From Comamonas flocculans (GTDB lineage Bacteria > Pseudomonadota > Gammaproteobacteria > Burkholderiales > Burkholderiaceae_C), in assembly GCF_007954405.1 (NCBI RefSeq), contig NZ_CP042344.1, positions 2,976,001 to 3,040,000 of the forward strand: 64,000 nt of DNA, read 5' to 3'. The position numbers were made by a program, and so were the translations under genes. Positions 8,407 to 16,861 of this stretch are shown here, piece after piece (position 1 is the stretch's first letter; each line of letters opens with the position of its first letter). The notes below the pieces were generated by a model, which saw only the letters and a program-made list of their open reading frames with translations, was not told the origin of the DNA and made no database searches.

Positions 8407-9000
8407 TCAGGCGATCAGCTTGCCGGCGACCTGCAGCAGACGGCGCACCTGGTAGCGCACGATGTCCTGCACCTCGTCCTTGATTTCGCCCATCGTGCTG
8501 CTGGCGCCATAGGGGTTGCCCAGGCCCTTGAACATCGCAGGGTCGGTAAAGCCCGGCGGCACGATGACCGAACCCCAGTGCGCAAACGTGGTGTACATGC
8601 CCAGCAGCGTCGATTCCTGGCCGCCATGCAGGTTCTGCGCGCTGGTCATCACGCTCACCGCCTTGCCGGCGAGGTCGCCCTTCTGCCAGATCGGACCCAG
8701 CGTGTCGATGAAGGCGCGCATCTGGCTTGCCACGGTGCCAAAGCGCGTGGGCGCGCTGAACAGGAAGGCATTGGCCCATTGCAGGTCTTCCGGCTTGGCT
8801 TCGGCGACGTCGGCCGTCTTCTGCTGGAACTCCTTCCAGGCCTGCACCTTGTCGATGACCGCCTGCGGCGCAGTTTCGGCGGCCTTGCGCAGGCGCACCT
8901 GGGCGCCGGCTTCTTCGGCCGCCTTGACCGCAATTTCCGCCAGATGGTGGTTGGTGCCATAGCTGCTGTAGTAGATGACTGCGAGTTGGACCTTGCTCAT
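8407..9000 (-). CDS. wrbA: WrbA, NAD(P)H:quinone oxidoreductase
   Basis: A 197-residue flavodoxin-fold protein of the WrbA/type IV Nqo family. The FMN phosphate loop is YYSSYGTNHHLAE (residues 10-22), followed by SAPTRFGTVASQMRAFID and SVMTSAQNLHGGQESTL, which form the flavin-binding loops of the tetramer. It reduces quinones by two electrons with NAD(P)H and so limits redox cycling. The ATG at 8998-9000 has a good AAGGAGA site upstream. It is divergent from a LysR gene across 150 bases with nested dyads, so LysR control (typically by a quinone or electrophile) is likely. A terminator follows. Confidence 0.93.
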   Translation of the reverse strand: MSKVQLAVIYYSSYGTNHHLAEIAVKAAEEAGAQVRLRKAAETAPQAVIDKVQAWKEFQQKTADVAEAKPEDLQWANAFLFSAPTRFGTVASQMRAFIDTLGPIWQKGDLAGKAVSVMTSAQNLHGGQESTLLGMYTTFAHWGSVIVPPGFTDPAMFKGLGNPYGASSTMGEIKDEVQDIVRYQVRRLLQVAGKLIA

Positions 9001-9085
9001 GTTCTTCTCCTTGCGAGGTGGTGTGTGGGGACGGTAAAGATAGGCAATGCGCCGGCTTAGCCCGGAAACTTGCGCAAGCAGTATT

Positions 9086-9132
9086 ATCAAACACGCGCCT
9101 ATCCGGTATTGATAGGTGTTTCAGTGTTTGAT
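9086..9132. promoter_or_regulatory. Nested inverted repeats between wrbA and the LysR gene
   Basis: Outer perfect inverted repeat ATCAAACAC (9086-9094) / GTGTTTGAT (9124-9132); inner repeat CCTATC (9098-9103) / GATAGG (9111-9116) with a 7-base spacer. The inner element has the size and T-N11-A character of a LysR box. This AT-rich patch is the only one in the intergenic region and is placed to control both divergent genes. Confidence 0.6.
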
Positions 9133-9150
9133 TGTCCTGAAAATAGAACC

Positions 9151-10089
9151 ATGCATGATTTGAACGACATGCTCTACTTCGCCGAGGTGGTGGAGCGTGG
9201 CAGCTTTGCCGCTGCGGGACGGGCAATGGGCATACCCAAGTCCCGCCTGTCGCGGCGCATCTCCGAGCTGGAGGCGCAGCTGAGCGTGCGCCTGCTGCAG
9301 CGCACCACGCGCACGCTCTCGCTCACGGACGCGGGCCAGGCCTTTCTGGCGCATTGCGTGGCGGTGCGCGAATCGGCGCAGGCAGCGGCCGACGCCGTGG
9401 CCCAGGTGCAGGCCGAGCCGCGCGGCACGGTGCGCGTGACCTGCCCGGTGACGCTGGCGCAGACGGTGCTGGCGCGCCAGCTGCCGTTCTATCTGGACCG
9501 TTACCCCGAGGTGCGGCTGGACTTGCAGATCAGCAACCGCGTGGTGAATGTGGTGGAAGAGGGCGTGGACGTGGCGCTGCGCGTGCGCAGCTCGCTGGAA
9601 GACAGCGGCTCCATGGTGGTCAAGCGCCTGGACGAGGTCTGCCAGGTACTGGTGGCCAGCCCCGCGCAGCTGCGGCGCCAGGGCACGCCGCGCAGTCTGG
9701 ATGAGCTTGCGGGCATGGACGTGCTCATGCCCTCGGAGAGCGAGGGGCGCGCCAGTGTGCGCCTGATAGGCGCGCAGGGCCGGATGCAGACCGTGGAGCT
9801 GGTGCCGCGCTGCGTGATCGACGACCTGCTGTCGCTCAAGTTCGCCGCCATGGCCGGCACCGGCATGGGCTGGCTGCCGGACTACATGGTGGCCCGCGAG
9901 CTGGCCGAGGGCAGCCTGGTGCGGCTGCTGCCCGAATGGAGCCAGCCCAAGTCCATCGTGCATGCGGTGTTTGCCTCGCGCCGTGGCATGTCGCCCGCGG
10001 TGCGCAGTTTTCTCGACTTCCTGGGCGAGGTGTTTCCCACGCATGCGCCCGAATCCTGCGCCGGGCTGCCGGTCACGCCTGCGGCTTGA
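9151..10089 (+). CDS. LysR-family transcriptional regulator
   Basis: 312 residues: an N-terminal winged helix-turn-helix (LNDMLYFAEVVERGSFAAAG, then IPKSRLSRRISELEAQL) and a C-terminal periplasmic-binding-like effector domain (TVRVTCPVTLAQ..., LVASPAQLRRQG, MAGTGMGWLPDYM). This is the standard LTTR length. The ATG at 9151 was chosen because it opens directly on the HTH; upstream codons overlap the operator region. It faces wrbA and probably regulates it and itself, as LysR proteins next to quinone reductases commonly do. Confidence 0.9.
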   Translation: MHDLNDMLYFAEVVERGSFAAAGRAMGIPKSRLSRRISELEAQLSVRLLQRTTRTLSLTDAGQAFLAHCVAVRESAQAAADAVAQVQAEPRGTVRVTCPVTLAQTVLARQLPFYLDRYPEVRLDLQISNRVVNVVEEGVDVALRVRSSLEDSGSMVVKRLDEVCQVLVASPAQLRRQGTPRSLDELAGMDVLMPSESEGRASVRLIGAQGRMQTVELVPRCVIDDLLSLKFAAMAGTGMGWLPDYMVARELAEGSLVRLLPEWSQPKSIVHAVFASRRGMSPAVRSFLDFLGEVFPTHAPESCAGLPVTPAA

Positions 10090-10110
10090 GGCGGGGGTAG
10101 GGCGGGCGCT

Positions 10111-11652
10111 TCAATCCAGCCATTCCCGCGCGCGCCAGGCCTTGAAGAGGGCGCTGCGCAGCGCCTCGGCTGCGGGGCCGACGGCATGCACCTGGGTTTC
10201 GTCGAGCTCCAGGTTGTTCAGGTACTGCAGGCACAGCGTGGCCGGCCAGGGCATGAAGGGCGTGAGGCCGGCCGGAATGAAGCCCAGCGCCAGCGCGGCC
10301 GCGCACACCGCGGGAGCATGGACCTGGCCCGCATCCAGGTGCAGGTAGATCGCATCCATGCGCGCGCGGCACAGTGCGCGCAGTTGGCGCGCCAGGGCCG
10401 TGTGCAAGTCCGGGCCTGCGTGCTGCAGCGTGAGGAAGGCCGCGCCCATGTCTTGCACGACCTGGCTGCTCAGCTGTGTGTCGCCCTCCAGTGCCGGCGC
10501 CCCTTCCTGTTGCGGCAGCAGAGGCAGGCCGATGGCGCGCGCGCCCGGCTGCACGAGCTCGAGCAGCGCGGGTGGCAGCCACACCTGCAGCGGCTCGACC
10601 GGCTGCAGCAGCCTGCAGCTGTGAAAGGCGCTCACGCGCTCGCCCTGGCGGCGCCCCGCGATGCCGCGAAAGCTGGCACTGCCCGGAATCAGCCCGAGCA
10701 GCAGTGCCGTGGGGTGGTAGCAGAGGTGGTTGAAGGTTTTCTGCGTATACGGGTGCGCGGCCACCGCGTGCAGGAAGGCCACGCGTTCCGGCCTGCGGGG
10801 CAGCGCCTCCTGCACCGTGGTGACGAGACGGGTGAACAGCGCGCTGCCGCGCTCGCTCGGGGCGACGACGGCGGTGCCGATTTCCACCGCGGGGTCGTCG
10901 GCCTGTGGCTTGAGCAGCGCGATATGCCCGACGGGGACGCCTTGCTCGCCATGCACCGCCACCCAGGAGGTCAGACGCCCGTCGCTGAGCCTGCCCTGGA
11001 TGCCTTCGGCGGTATACATGTCGGGGTTGGTGTAGGAATAGCCGTAGGTGCGAAACATCAGCCGCGCCAGGTGAATGGCGTCTTCAGGCTGCATCGGCCG
11101 GATGGCGGCCGCCGCCCTGGCCTGGGCGGTGGCATCCGGCGGCTGCGTGGTGTCTGCGGGCGGCGGGTTCGCCGCGCCCGCTGCAGCCTGGGGCAGCATC
11201 CATTGCAGCAGCACGTGGTGGCCTTGCTGGCCCTGGTTGAGCACTTCGCAGTGGTCGGCCAGCCGCTGCATCAGGAAGGCGGCCAGGCCGGCGCCGTCTT
11301 CATCGGCGGCCTCGGGAGCCTGGGGGTCGTAGTGCGGCAGCAGGCTCAGGTCGTAGGGCAGACCGTTGTCCGACAGGCGCAGCTCCAGGGCCGGGCCTTG
11401 CAGCCGGATGCTGGCCTGCAGCTCGTTGCTGGCGTCGTCGCCGGCGTCGTGCCCCAGGTGCAGCACCGTGCCCAGGGCCTCGTCGCAGGCGGCGCAGATG
11501 CGCTGCACGCTGGCATGGTCGAAGCCGAGCAGCTGCGCCTGCTGCTGCAGCACGGCCTGCAGCGGCGCAAGGGCGGCAAGGCTGGCGGGCAGCTGCAGTT
11601 GCAGCCAGGGGCACACCAGCCCTGCGGCGGTGGTGGCCGGCGGCTCATCCAT
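10111..11652 (-). CDS. HATPase (RsbW-like)-GNAT acetyltransferase fusion
   Basis: 513 residues, last gene of a five-gene minus-strand cluster. The N-terminal ~150 residues resemble an anti-sigma-factor kinase domain: N-box-like CDEALGTVLHLG, G1 box LRLSDNGLPYD and G2 DGAGLAAFLMQRLADH. The N-box Asn that holds Mg-ATP is Thr here, so kinase activity is doubtful. After a Pro/Ala linker (about 170-195) comes a GNAT acyltransferase domain (AIRPMQPEDAIHLARLMFRTYGYSY, VGHIALL, VAPSERGSALFTRLV) and a further C-terminal region to the end. It overlaps the upstream ligase gene by 8 bases (ATGGATGA), so the two are coupled. Inference: an acyltransferase whose activity is set by binding a STAS partner; the acyl acceptor is unknown. 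Confidence 0.75.
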   Translation of the reverse strand: MDEPPATTAAGLVCPWLQLQLPASLAALAPLQAVLQQQAQLLGFDHASVQRICAACDEALGTVLHLGHDAGDDASNELQASIRLQGPALELRLSDNGLPYDLSLLPHYDPQAPEAADEDGAGLAAFLMQRLADHCEVLNQGQQGHHVLLQWMLPQAAAGAANPPPADTTQPPDATAQARAAAAIRPMQPEDAIHLARLMFRTYGYSYTNPDMYTAEGIQGRLSDGRLTSWVAVHGEQGVPVGHIALLKPQADDPAVEIGTAVVAPSERGSALFTRLVTTVQEALPRRPERVAFLHAVAAHPYTQKTFNHLCYHPTALLLGLIPGSASFRGIAGRRQGERVSAFHSCRLLQPVEPLQVWLPPALLELVQPGARAIGLPLLPQQEGAPALEGDTQLSSQVVQDMGAAFLTLQHAGPDLHTALARQLRALCRARMDAIYLHLDAGQVHAPAVCAAALALGFIPAGLTPFMPWPATLCLQYLNNLELDETQVHAVGPAAEALRSALFKAWRAREWLD

Positions 11653-12931
11653 GGCGCTGGTCCAGCACGCGCAGCAGCTTGCCGCTGCGGGCGTTGGTCT
11701 GCAGGCCATCGAGCGTCACCGCCTGCACGCGCAGCGGGTGCACCACGCCCTGCTCCAGCAGGTCGCTGAACATGGGGCGTGCGGCATAGAGGGCCCGGGC
11801 AATCTGCGCCGCGCCCAGCTCGCCCAGGCTGGCCGGCTCGGCCAGCGCCAGGCGCAGGCAGCATTCGTCGCGCTCGCCATGGTGCGAGATCAGCAGCTGG
11901 AAGTCCTTGAAGCCCTGCAGCACGCCTTGCGCCTGCAGCGTGGTGAGCGCCTGGCGGATGTCGTCTACGTACAGCGTCATCGGACCCACGCGCGCGCCTT
12001 CCTCGGTGCGCCCCAGCAGGCGAAAGCGCCGCTCGGGCGTGCCCGGCGGGTCCACCCACTCGCCGCGGTCACCCACCGGGTAGCGCACGATGGGCATGAG
12101 GCGGCGCAGCAGGTTGGTGACGACCAGGCGTCCGGGCACCCCCGTCGCGTCAATGGGCGCGCCGCTGCCCTCGTCGATGATCTCCAGCACCGTGCTTTCG
12201 TCGTAGCTGCGGTGCACGCCGGGCTCGGCGTCGGGCTCGGTCCAGCCCAGCTCGCCGTAGTCCACGCCGGCCACGCTGATGGAGCGCACCACGCAGTCCG
12301 GAAACAGGGCCTGCACGCGCGCGATCTGGTCGGCGAACATGGGCTCGCCGGCAAACAGGATGAGGCGCAGGGACAGCCGCTCGCGGTCTTCGGGCGTGAG
12401 CAGCTCCAGCAGCTTCATGAGGGTGGTGGGCACGCCGGCGAGCACGTTCAGGTCGAACTGGCGCCAGATGGCCAGTGCCTCGTGCAGGTCGTCGCCCGCG
12501 ATGGGATAGCCTACGCCCAGGCCCGCCGCCTCGATGACGCGCTGCGAGAACAGGAAGGACGCATAAAGCTTGCCGGCGTAAAACAGGTTGCCCACGCGGT
12601 CGCCGGCGCGCAGCAGCACACGCAGGCGCGCGCCACTTCTTTCGGTGAAGGCCTGCCATTCGGCGTTGGTGAAGACCGAATATTTGGGCTGGCCGGTGGT
12701 GCCGCCGCTCTTGAAGGTGATGCCGCTGTCAAGGGGTGCGGTGAGCACCTGGTTGCCCTGCACGGTGTTGGCGGCCCAGAAGCGCCGGCTGTCCAGCACC
12801 GGGTAGTCGCTCAGGCTGGCGCTGGCGGGCGGCACCTGGGCCCAATAGTCGCGGTAGAAGGGCGAGCGGGCGCGCACGAAGGCGAGCAGCTCGGGCAGCA
12901 GCGAGGGCGGAGGCGGTGAAATCGGGGGCAT
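11645..12931 (-). CDS. PaaK/LuxE-like AMP-forming ligase
   Basis: A 428-residue adenylate-forming enzyme of the phenylacetate-CoA ligase / LuxE superfamily. The N-terminal FVRARSPFYRDYW motif is typical, the phosphate loop is FKSGGTTGQPKYSVF (about residues 72-86), a substrate-adenylate region reads SVAGVDYGELGW, and the hinge motif region is VRYPVGDRGEWV followed by FRLLGRTEEG. It would activate a carboxylic acid as the acyl-AMP and pass it to CoA or a protein. The start at 12931 has AAGGAGA at the proper distance; the ATG 18 bases upstream would put that site inside the gene. Second of three ligase modules in this cluster, coupled to the GNAT fusion downstream. Confidence 0.8.
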   Translation of the reverse strand: MPPISPPPPSLLPELLAFVRARSPFYRDYWAQVPPASASLSDYPVLDSRRFWAANTVQGNQVLTAPLDSGITFKSGGTTGQPKYSVFTNAEWQAFTERSGARLRVLLRAGDRVGNLFYAGKLYASFLFSQRVIEAAGLGVGYPIAGDDLHEALAIWRQFDLNVLAGVPTTLMKLLELLTPEDRERLSLRLILFAGEPMFADQIARVQALFPDCVVRSISVAGVDYGELGWTEPDAEPGVHRSYDESTVLEIIDEGSGAPIDATGVPGRLVVTNLLRRLMPIVRYPVGDRGEWVDPPGTPERRFRLLGRTEEGARVGPMTLYVDDIRQALTTLQAQGVLQGFKDFQLLISHHGERDECCLRLALAEPASLGELGAAQIARALYAARPMFSDLLEQGVVHPLRVQAVTLDGLQTNARSGKLLRVLDQRHG

Positions 12932-12961
12932 GGGAGGCTCTCCTTGCACTGGCCGGCGCGT

Positions 12962-15478
12962 TCAGGCGCCGACGCGGTGGTCGCAGATGTGGATGATCTT
13001 GCCGCTCACGGGGTTGCGCGTGAAGCCGCTGTCCTCGTGCACGCTGATGCGCAGCGCCAGCGCGATGCCCAGGCTCTGGCAGTCCTGCAGCGGCGGATAG
13101 CTGGCCAGCAGGTGGGCTATGGCGGCCTGGTCGTCGGCGCTGTTCCACTGGTTGTCCAGGCGGATTTCCAGTTCGGTGTGCGTCTGGTGCGCATGCAGGT
13201 GCAGCTGCACCGGGCCGGGGTAGGCAAAGCGTTCGCCCAGCAGCTTGACAAAGCTGTCGTAGCGCATCAGCGGACCGGCCTTGAACACGTCGCCCAGGCG
13301 CCCCAGCAGTTCGAAGCGCGGCTCCTGGCGTCCGCAGGCGCAGGGGCCGGGCAGCCAGCGGCCCAGGTCGCCGATTTCGTAGCGCTCGATGCGCGGCAGG
13401 CCGCGCACCAGCGGGGTGAAGATCAGGCGCCCGACGGCCTCGCCCTGCACCGGGGTGTCGCTGTCCAGCTCGACGATCTCCAGCGTCTGCAGCCGCGTGT
13501 ACAGGTGGTGCACGCCGCCGCCGCCGTGCGCGCACTGGTAGCCCATGGGGCCGGCGTCGTTGGAGCCGTAGGCGGCCGAGCGCACCAGGGCCACGCCGCA
13601 GTCCTGGGTGAGAAAGCGCTGCTGGGCGCCGGAGAGCGCTTCACCGCCGTAGAAGATTTTCTGCACCCCGCCCCAGGCGCGCAGGCGCTGGCCCTGGGCC
13701 TTGAACAGGGCCAGCAGGTGCGGCGGCACGCCGATCAGGGTGTTGGCGCCGTGGGCGATGATCTGCTCGGCGATGAAGTCGTAGTCCGGCGACATGGCCA
13801 TGGGCAGCTGGCGCACCTTCAGCCGCTCCAGAATGCCCCAGAAGCTGATGAAGCCGCCGTAGAGGCTGCCCGCGGGCAGCAGGTTCATCACGCAGTCGCG
13901 CCCGGGCTCCAGCCCCGCGGCCACCAGGCCGTCGCCCGAAGTGGCCATCTGCACGTCGAAGTCGCTCCAGCGGTAGCCCGCGTAGGCGATCTTGCCGCTG
14001 GAGCCGCCGCTGCGCACGATGACGCCGGCCTTCGGGTCCACCCCTTCGAGTGCCTGAAAGCCCGCCTTGCTCAGGATGGGCGCGGCCGGCGGCGGCATGC
14101 GCTCGGGCGCTTCCAGCGCGTCGATCTGGCCATGCTCGCGCAGCAGCTCGGGGCCGTCGACCGAGACGCGCCGCGCCAGCTGCTGCAGCGCGTACATGCC
14201 GTCGTGCGGCGCGCCTAGGTAGCTGTCCACCATCTCGCCGGGACGGGTGATGCGCGTGACCCCGGCCGAGAGCAGCAGCCGCGCGAGCGGCGCGATGCTG
14301 GCCAGCCCCGCCGCCAGGCCGCAGGTCTGCAGCCAGGCGCGCATGGGGCGCAGCTGCGCCGCAAGCTGGCTGCGCTGCACCGGCTTGAGCCAGATGCTGC
14401 GAAAGAGTGGTGAGGGGCGCAGTCCCGGGCGGGTGTCCAGCAGGATGCGCCAGCCGCCCGCGGGGTCTTCGATCACCCGGGTCAGGCCCAGCGCCTGCTC
14501 GCTGCGCACCACGCTCACCACGCTGGTGATTTCGGCCTGCTCGGCGCTGTCCGGCTGTTGTGCGGCGATGGCGGGGGAGATGCGCGTCAGCAGCGCCGCC
14601 AGGCGCTGCGCCAGCGCGTGCAGCCCGGCCTCGTCGGTTTCAGCCATCAATGTTTGCGGGCTGGAGCAGGCCTGCTGGTCCAGGCGGCAGACGTCGCGCG
14701 CAAAGCCTTCCAGCGCCGCGTCGTCGTCCAGGCTGTCGGCCGCCAGGTAGGCAAACGACACCTTGTGCCCCCAGGCGATCAGGCGCGCGTGGCCGGGCAC
14801 CATGGAGCGCACCGCGGCCATGGCCTTTTCGCCGCCCCAGGCGGAGACCGCGTCGGCGCAGGCCATGAGCTGGCGCAGCGCCTGCTGCTCGCTGGAGGGC
14901 AGGGCGAGCACCGCGATGTAGTCGGCCAGGTGCCCGGACACGTCGGCCTGCACCAGCGCCTGGGCAAACAGCTGGGCCACGTGGCCGTCGCGCGCGCTGG
15001 TCTTGACCACGTTGACGTTGCCCGTGAGCAGTCCCTCCACCAGGCCGAGCGCGGCCACGGTGAAGACGTTGGATGGCGCGATGTGCACCACGCAGCCGCA
15101 GGCCGCCCAGGCCTCGAACTGGCGGCCGGGGTAGCGCCGCTGCAGCGTGCCGGGGTAGTGGCTGCCCAGCTCGCTGCGCAGTTTTTCGTGCAGTGCGTCC
15201 TGGTCCAGGATGGCGGCCATGGCCTGCAGCATGGCCAGCGCGTCGGCCTCGGTGCTGGTGCGCAGTGCCTCTCGCAGCAGGGCCGGGTAGCAGCCGGTGC
15301 GGTCGCTGATCTGCCGCGATACGCTGTGGCAGGCCGCGACCAGCGCCTGCAGCGGGAAGGGCCGGGGCAGGGTGGCGTCGATGTGTGCGGACAAGCCCTG
15401 CAGCGCGGCGGGCAATTCTTCAGCCTGCAGCCAGCGCCCGAACCAGTAGCAGGCGGTGGGGGCCAGGGGGGAGCTCAT
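12962..15478 (-). CDS. LuxC acyl-CoA reductase fused to PaaK/LuxE-like ligase
   Basis: An 838-residue two-domain protein. Residues ~1-435 match LuxC (fatty acyl-CoA/acyl-protein reductase, aldehyde-dehydrogenase fold): CGCVVHIAPSNVFT at 127-140, VVKTSARDG at 158-165 and the nucleophile motif DQQACSSPQTL with Cys271. Residues ~465-838 are a PaaK/LuxE-like adenylating domain with phosphate loop VRSGGSSGKIAYAGY (488-502) and a Cys-containing CACGRQEP segment near the C-terminal hinge. LuxC and LuxE are normally separate subunits of a fatty-acid reductase making aldehyde for luciferase; here activation and reduction are in one chain. The start MSSPLAPTACYWF (15476-15478) excludes an N-terminal extension lying in a dispersed repeat. 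No luciferase is present. Confidence 0.8.
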   Translation of the reverse strand: MSSPLAPTACYWFGRWLQAEELPAALQGLSAHIDATLPRPFPLQALVAACHSVSRQISDRTGCYPALLREALRTSTEADALAMLQAMAAILDQDALHEKLRSELGSHYPGTLQRRYPGRQFEAWAACGCVVHIAPSNVFTVAALGLVEGLLTGNVNVVKTSARDGHVAQLFAQALVQADVSGHLADYIAVLALPSSEQQALRQLMACADAVSAWGGEKAMAAVRSMVPGHARLIAWGHKVSFAYLAADSLDDDAALEGFARDVCRLDQQACSSPQTLMAETDEAGLHALAQRLAALLTRISPAIAAQQPDSAEQAEITSVVSVVRSEQALGLTRVIEDPAGGWRILLDTRPGLRPSPLFRSIWLKPVQRSQLAAQLRPMRAWLQTCGLAAGLASIAPLARLLLSAGVTRITRPGEMVDSYLGAPHDGMYALQQLARRVSVDGPELLREHGQIDALEAPERMPPPAAPILSKAGFQALEGVDPKAGVIVRSGGSSGKIAYAGYRWSDFDVQMATSGDGLVAAGLEPGRDCVMNLLPAGSLYGGFISFWGILERLKVRQLPMAMSPDYDFIAEQIIAHGANTLIGVPPHLLALFKAQGQRLRAWGGVQKIFYGGEALSGAQQRFLTQDCGVALVRSAAYGSNDAGPMGYQCAHGGGGVHHLYTRLQTLEIVELDSDTPVQGEAVGRLIFTPLVRGLPRIERYEIGDLGRWLPGPCACGRQEPRFELLGRLGDVFKAGPLMRYDSFVKLLGERFAYPGPVQLHLHAHQTHTELEIRLDNQWNSADDQAAIAHLLASYPPLQDCQSLGIALALRISVHEDSGFTRNPVSGKIIHICDHRVGA

Positions 15479-15517
15479 GGTGCGGTGTCCTTGCAATGGC
15501 GGGTTTGGTGTTTCTCG

Positions 15518-15576
15518 GTATTCATAGCTGCTGGCGCTTGACTGGCAAGCGTTTGAGCCGTTTTTCATTCATATTC
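15518..15576 (+). repeat. Dispersed ~57-bp palindromic repeat, intergenic copy
   Basis: Core CATAGCTGCTGGCGCTTG then ACTGG and CAAGCGTTTGAGCCGTTTTT. It lies in the 114-base gap between the LuxE-like gene and the LuxC fusion, in the same orientation as the copy in tex. The stem is formed by GCGCTTG/CAAGCGT. Confidence 0.8.
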
Positions 15577-15592
15577 TTGCGGCAGCCAGGCA

Positions 15593-16762
15593 TCAGCCCG
15601 CAGGCAGCAGCTCGGCCGCCGCGGCCGCGCAGCTCTTGTTCGAGGAGGTGCCCGCCCGGCCCAGGATCTCGAACCACGGGGTGGGCGTGCCGCAGCCGCA
15701 GCTGTGTGCGGGGTGCAGCACGCCGAGGTCGCCCATCACCACGCTGTGCGCCGGCACGCTGGTGATGTAGGGAGAGAGGAAGGACAGGAAGCCCGCCTGC
15801 CCGTGCGCCAGCGGCCCGAGCGTGGCCACGTCGCGCACCAGCACGCGCGACCAGGTGGGCTGGTGCAGGTGGTTGTGCTTGCAGCTGGTGTAGGGGATGC
15901 TGTGCTCCACCGAGCCGAAGGTCTCCACGATGCGCTCGCCGGCGATGCCCAGCTGGCGCGCGATGCTGGCGTGCATTGCCTCCTTGGCGATGGCCTGGTC
16001 GGCATGGCCCTTCCAGCCACCGCCCAGGATGACCGCGCTGCCCGGGGCCAGCTGCAGCGGCGGGACGCCCATTTTTTCCAGCCGCTGCAGCGTGAAGTGC
16101 AGGAAGGCCGGAAAGCCGATGATGCGCACCGGCGTGCTGCCCTCGGCCCAGCGCTGCAGCCTGGCCACCGCGCCAAAGGCGTCGAACTCGTGCTGCCCCT
16201 GGCCGAGCGCGCGCAGCGTCCAGAACACCTCGGCCGCGGGGGCGTAGCGCATCAGGTACTGGTTGGTGTTGGAGGTGCCCACGCGCAGGCCGTCGCAGGG
16301 CTCGTAGGCGTTCACCAGGTAGTGCGCGGGCTCGCTGCTGACCATGCCGCGCGCCTGCATGCAGTCGTCGGCCATGCGCCGCCCGTGTCCTATGGTGAAG
16401 GCGTCGAAGAACATCTGCGACTTCTGCCCCGTGGTGCCGGACGAAGTCAGGTGCAGCGTGATGGCGTCTTCGGGCACGCTCAGGATCTCATGCTGCTTGA
16501 AGAAATTGGCATGCACCGGCGGCAGCGCGATCAGGTCGTCGAGGGTGCGCAACGCATCCACGTCCACCTGGTGCTGCGCCAGCAGCCTGGCATACCAGGG
16601 CGAGCGCTGCTGGTGCCAGCGCGTGATGTCGCGCATGGCGGTGATGAAGGCCGCCTCGCTGTCCGCTTCGGGCAAATAGGGCGTGGTGATTGCGCAGAAC
16701 TGCTGCACGCTGGGCGGCGCGGCAAGCTCGGGCTGCGCGCCGGCGGCGCAATTGACTCGCAT
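15593..16762 (-). CDS. LuxE-like acyl-protein synthetase
   Basis: 389 residues, close to the ~370 of LuxE. Family signatures: FFKQHEILSV near residue 88, the phosphate loop LTSSGTTGQKSQMFFD, YEPCDGLRVGTSNTNQYLM, FPAFLHFTLQRLEKM, ILGGGWKGH and the C-terminal GDLGVLHPAHSCGCGTPTPWFEILGR. LuxE activates fatty acid as acyl-AMP and transfers it to a Cys before reduction by LuxC, so it should supply the LuxC fusion encoded next. The start at 16762 has GGAGA upstream and leaves 99 bases to the permease gene. Part of a minus-strand cluster with the permease, LuxC fusion, second ligase and GNAT fusion. No lux oxygenase exists in the window. Confidence 0.82.
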   Translation of the reverse strand: MRVNCAAGAQPELAAPPSVQQFCAITTPYLPEADSEAAFITAMRDITRWHQQRSPWYARLLAQHQVDVDALRTLDDLIALPPVHANFFKQHEILSVPEDAITLHLTSSGTTGQKSQMFFDAFTIGHGRRMADDCMQARGMVSSEPAHYLVNAYEPCDGLRVGTSNTNQYLMRYAPAAEVFWTLRALGQGQHEFDAFGAVARLQRWAEGSTPVRIIGFPAFLHFTLQRLEKMGVPPLQLAPGSAVILGGGWKGHADQAIAKEAMHASIARQLGIAGERIVETFGSVEHSIPYTSCKHNHLHQPTWSRVLVRDVATLGPLAHGQAGFLSFLSPYITSVPAHSVVMGDLGVLHPAHSCGCGTPTPWFEILGRAGTSSNKSCAAAAAELLPAG

Positions 16763-16861
16763 GGTGTCGTCTCCGTGGCAAGGCCTCTGGCGGGCTCTGA
16801 ATGGCTGCAGTCTAGCCTGCGCGGCGCGCGTGCCCGCGGCAGGCGGCGGGCGTCGGGCGTT

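Noticed and set aside
10111..16762. A bioluminescence (lux) operon
   Set aside because: LuxC- and LuxE-like parts are present but luxA/luxB luciferase genes are not, so light production is not supported.
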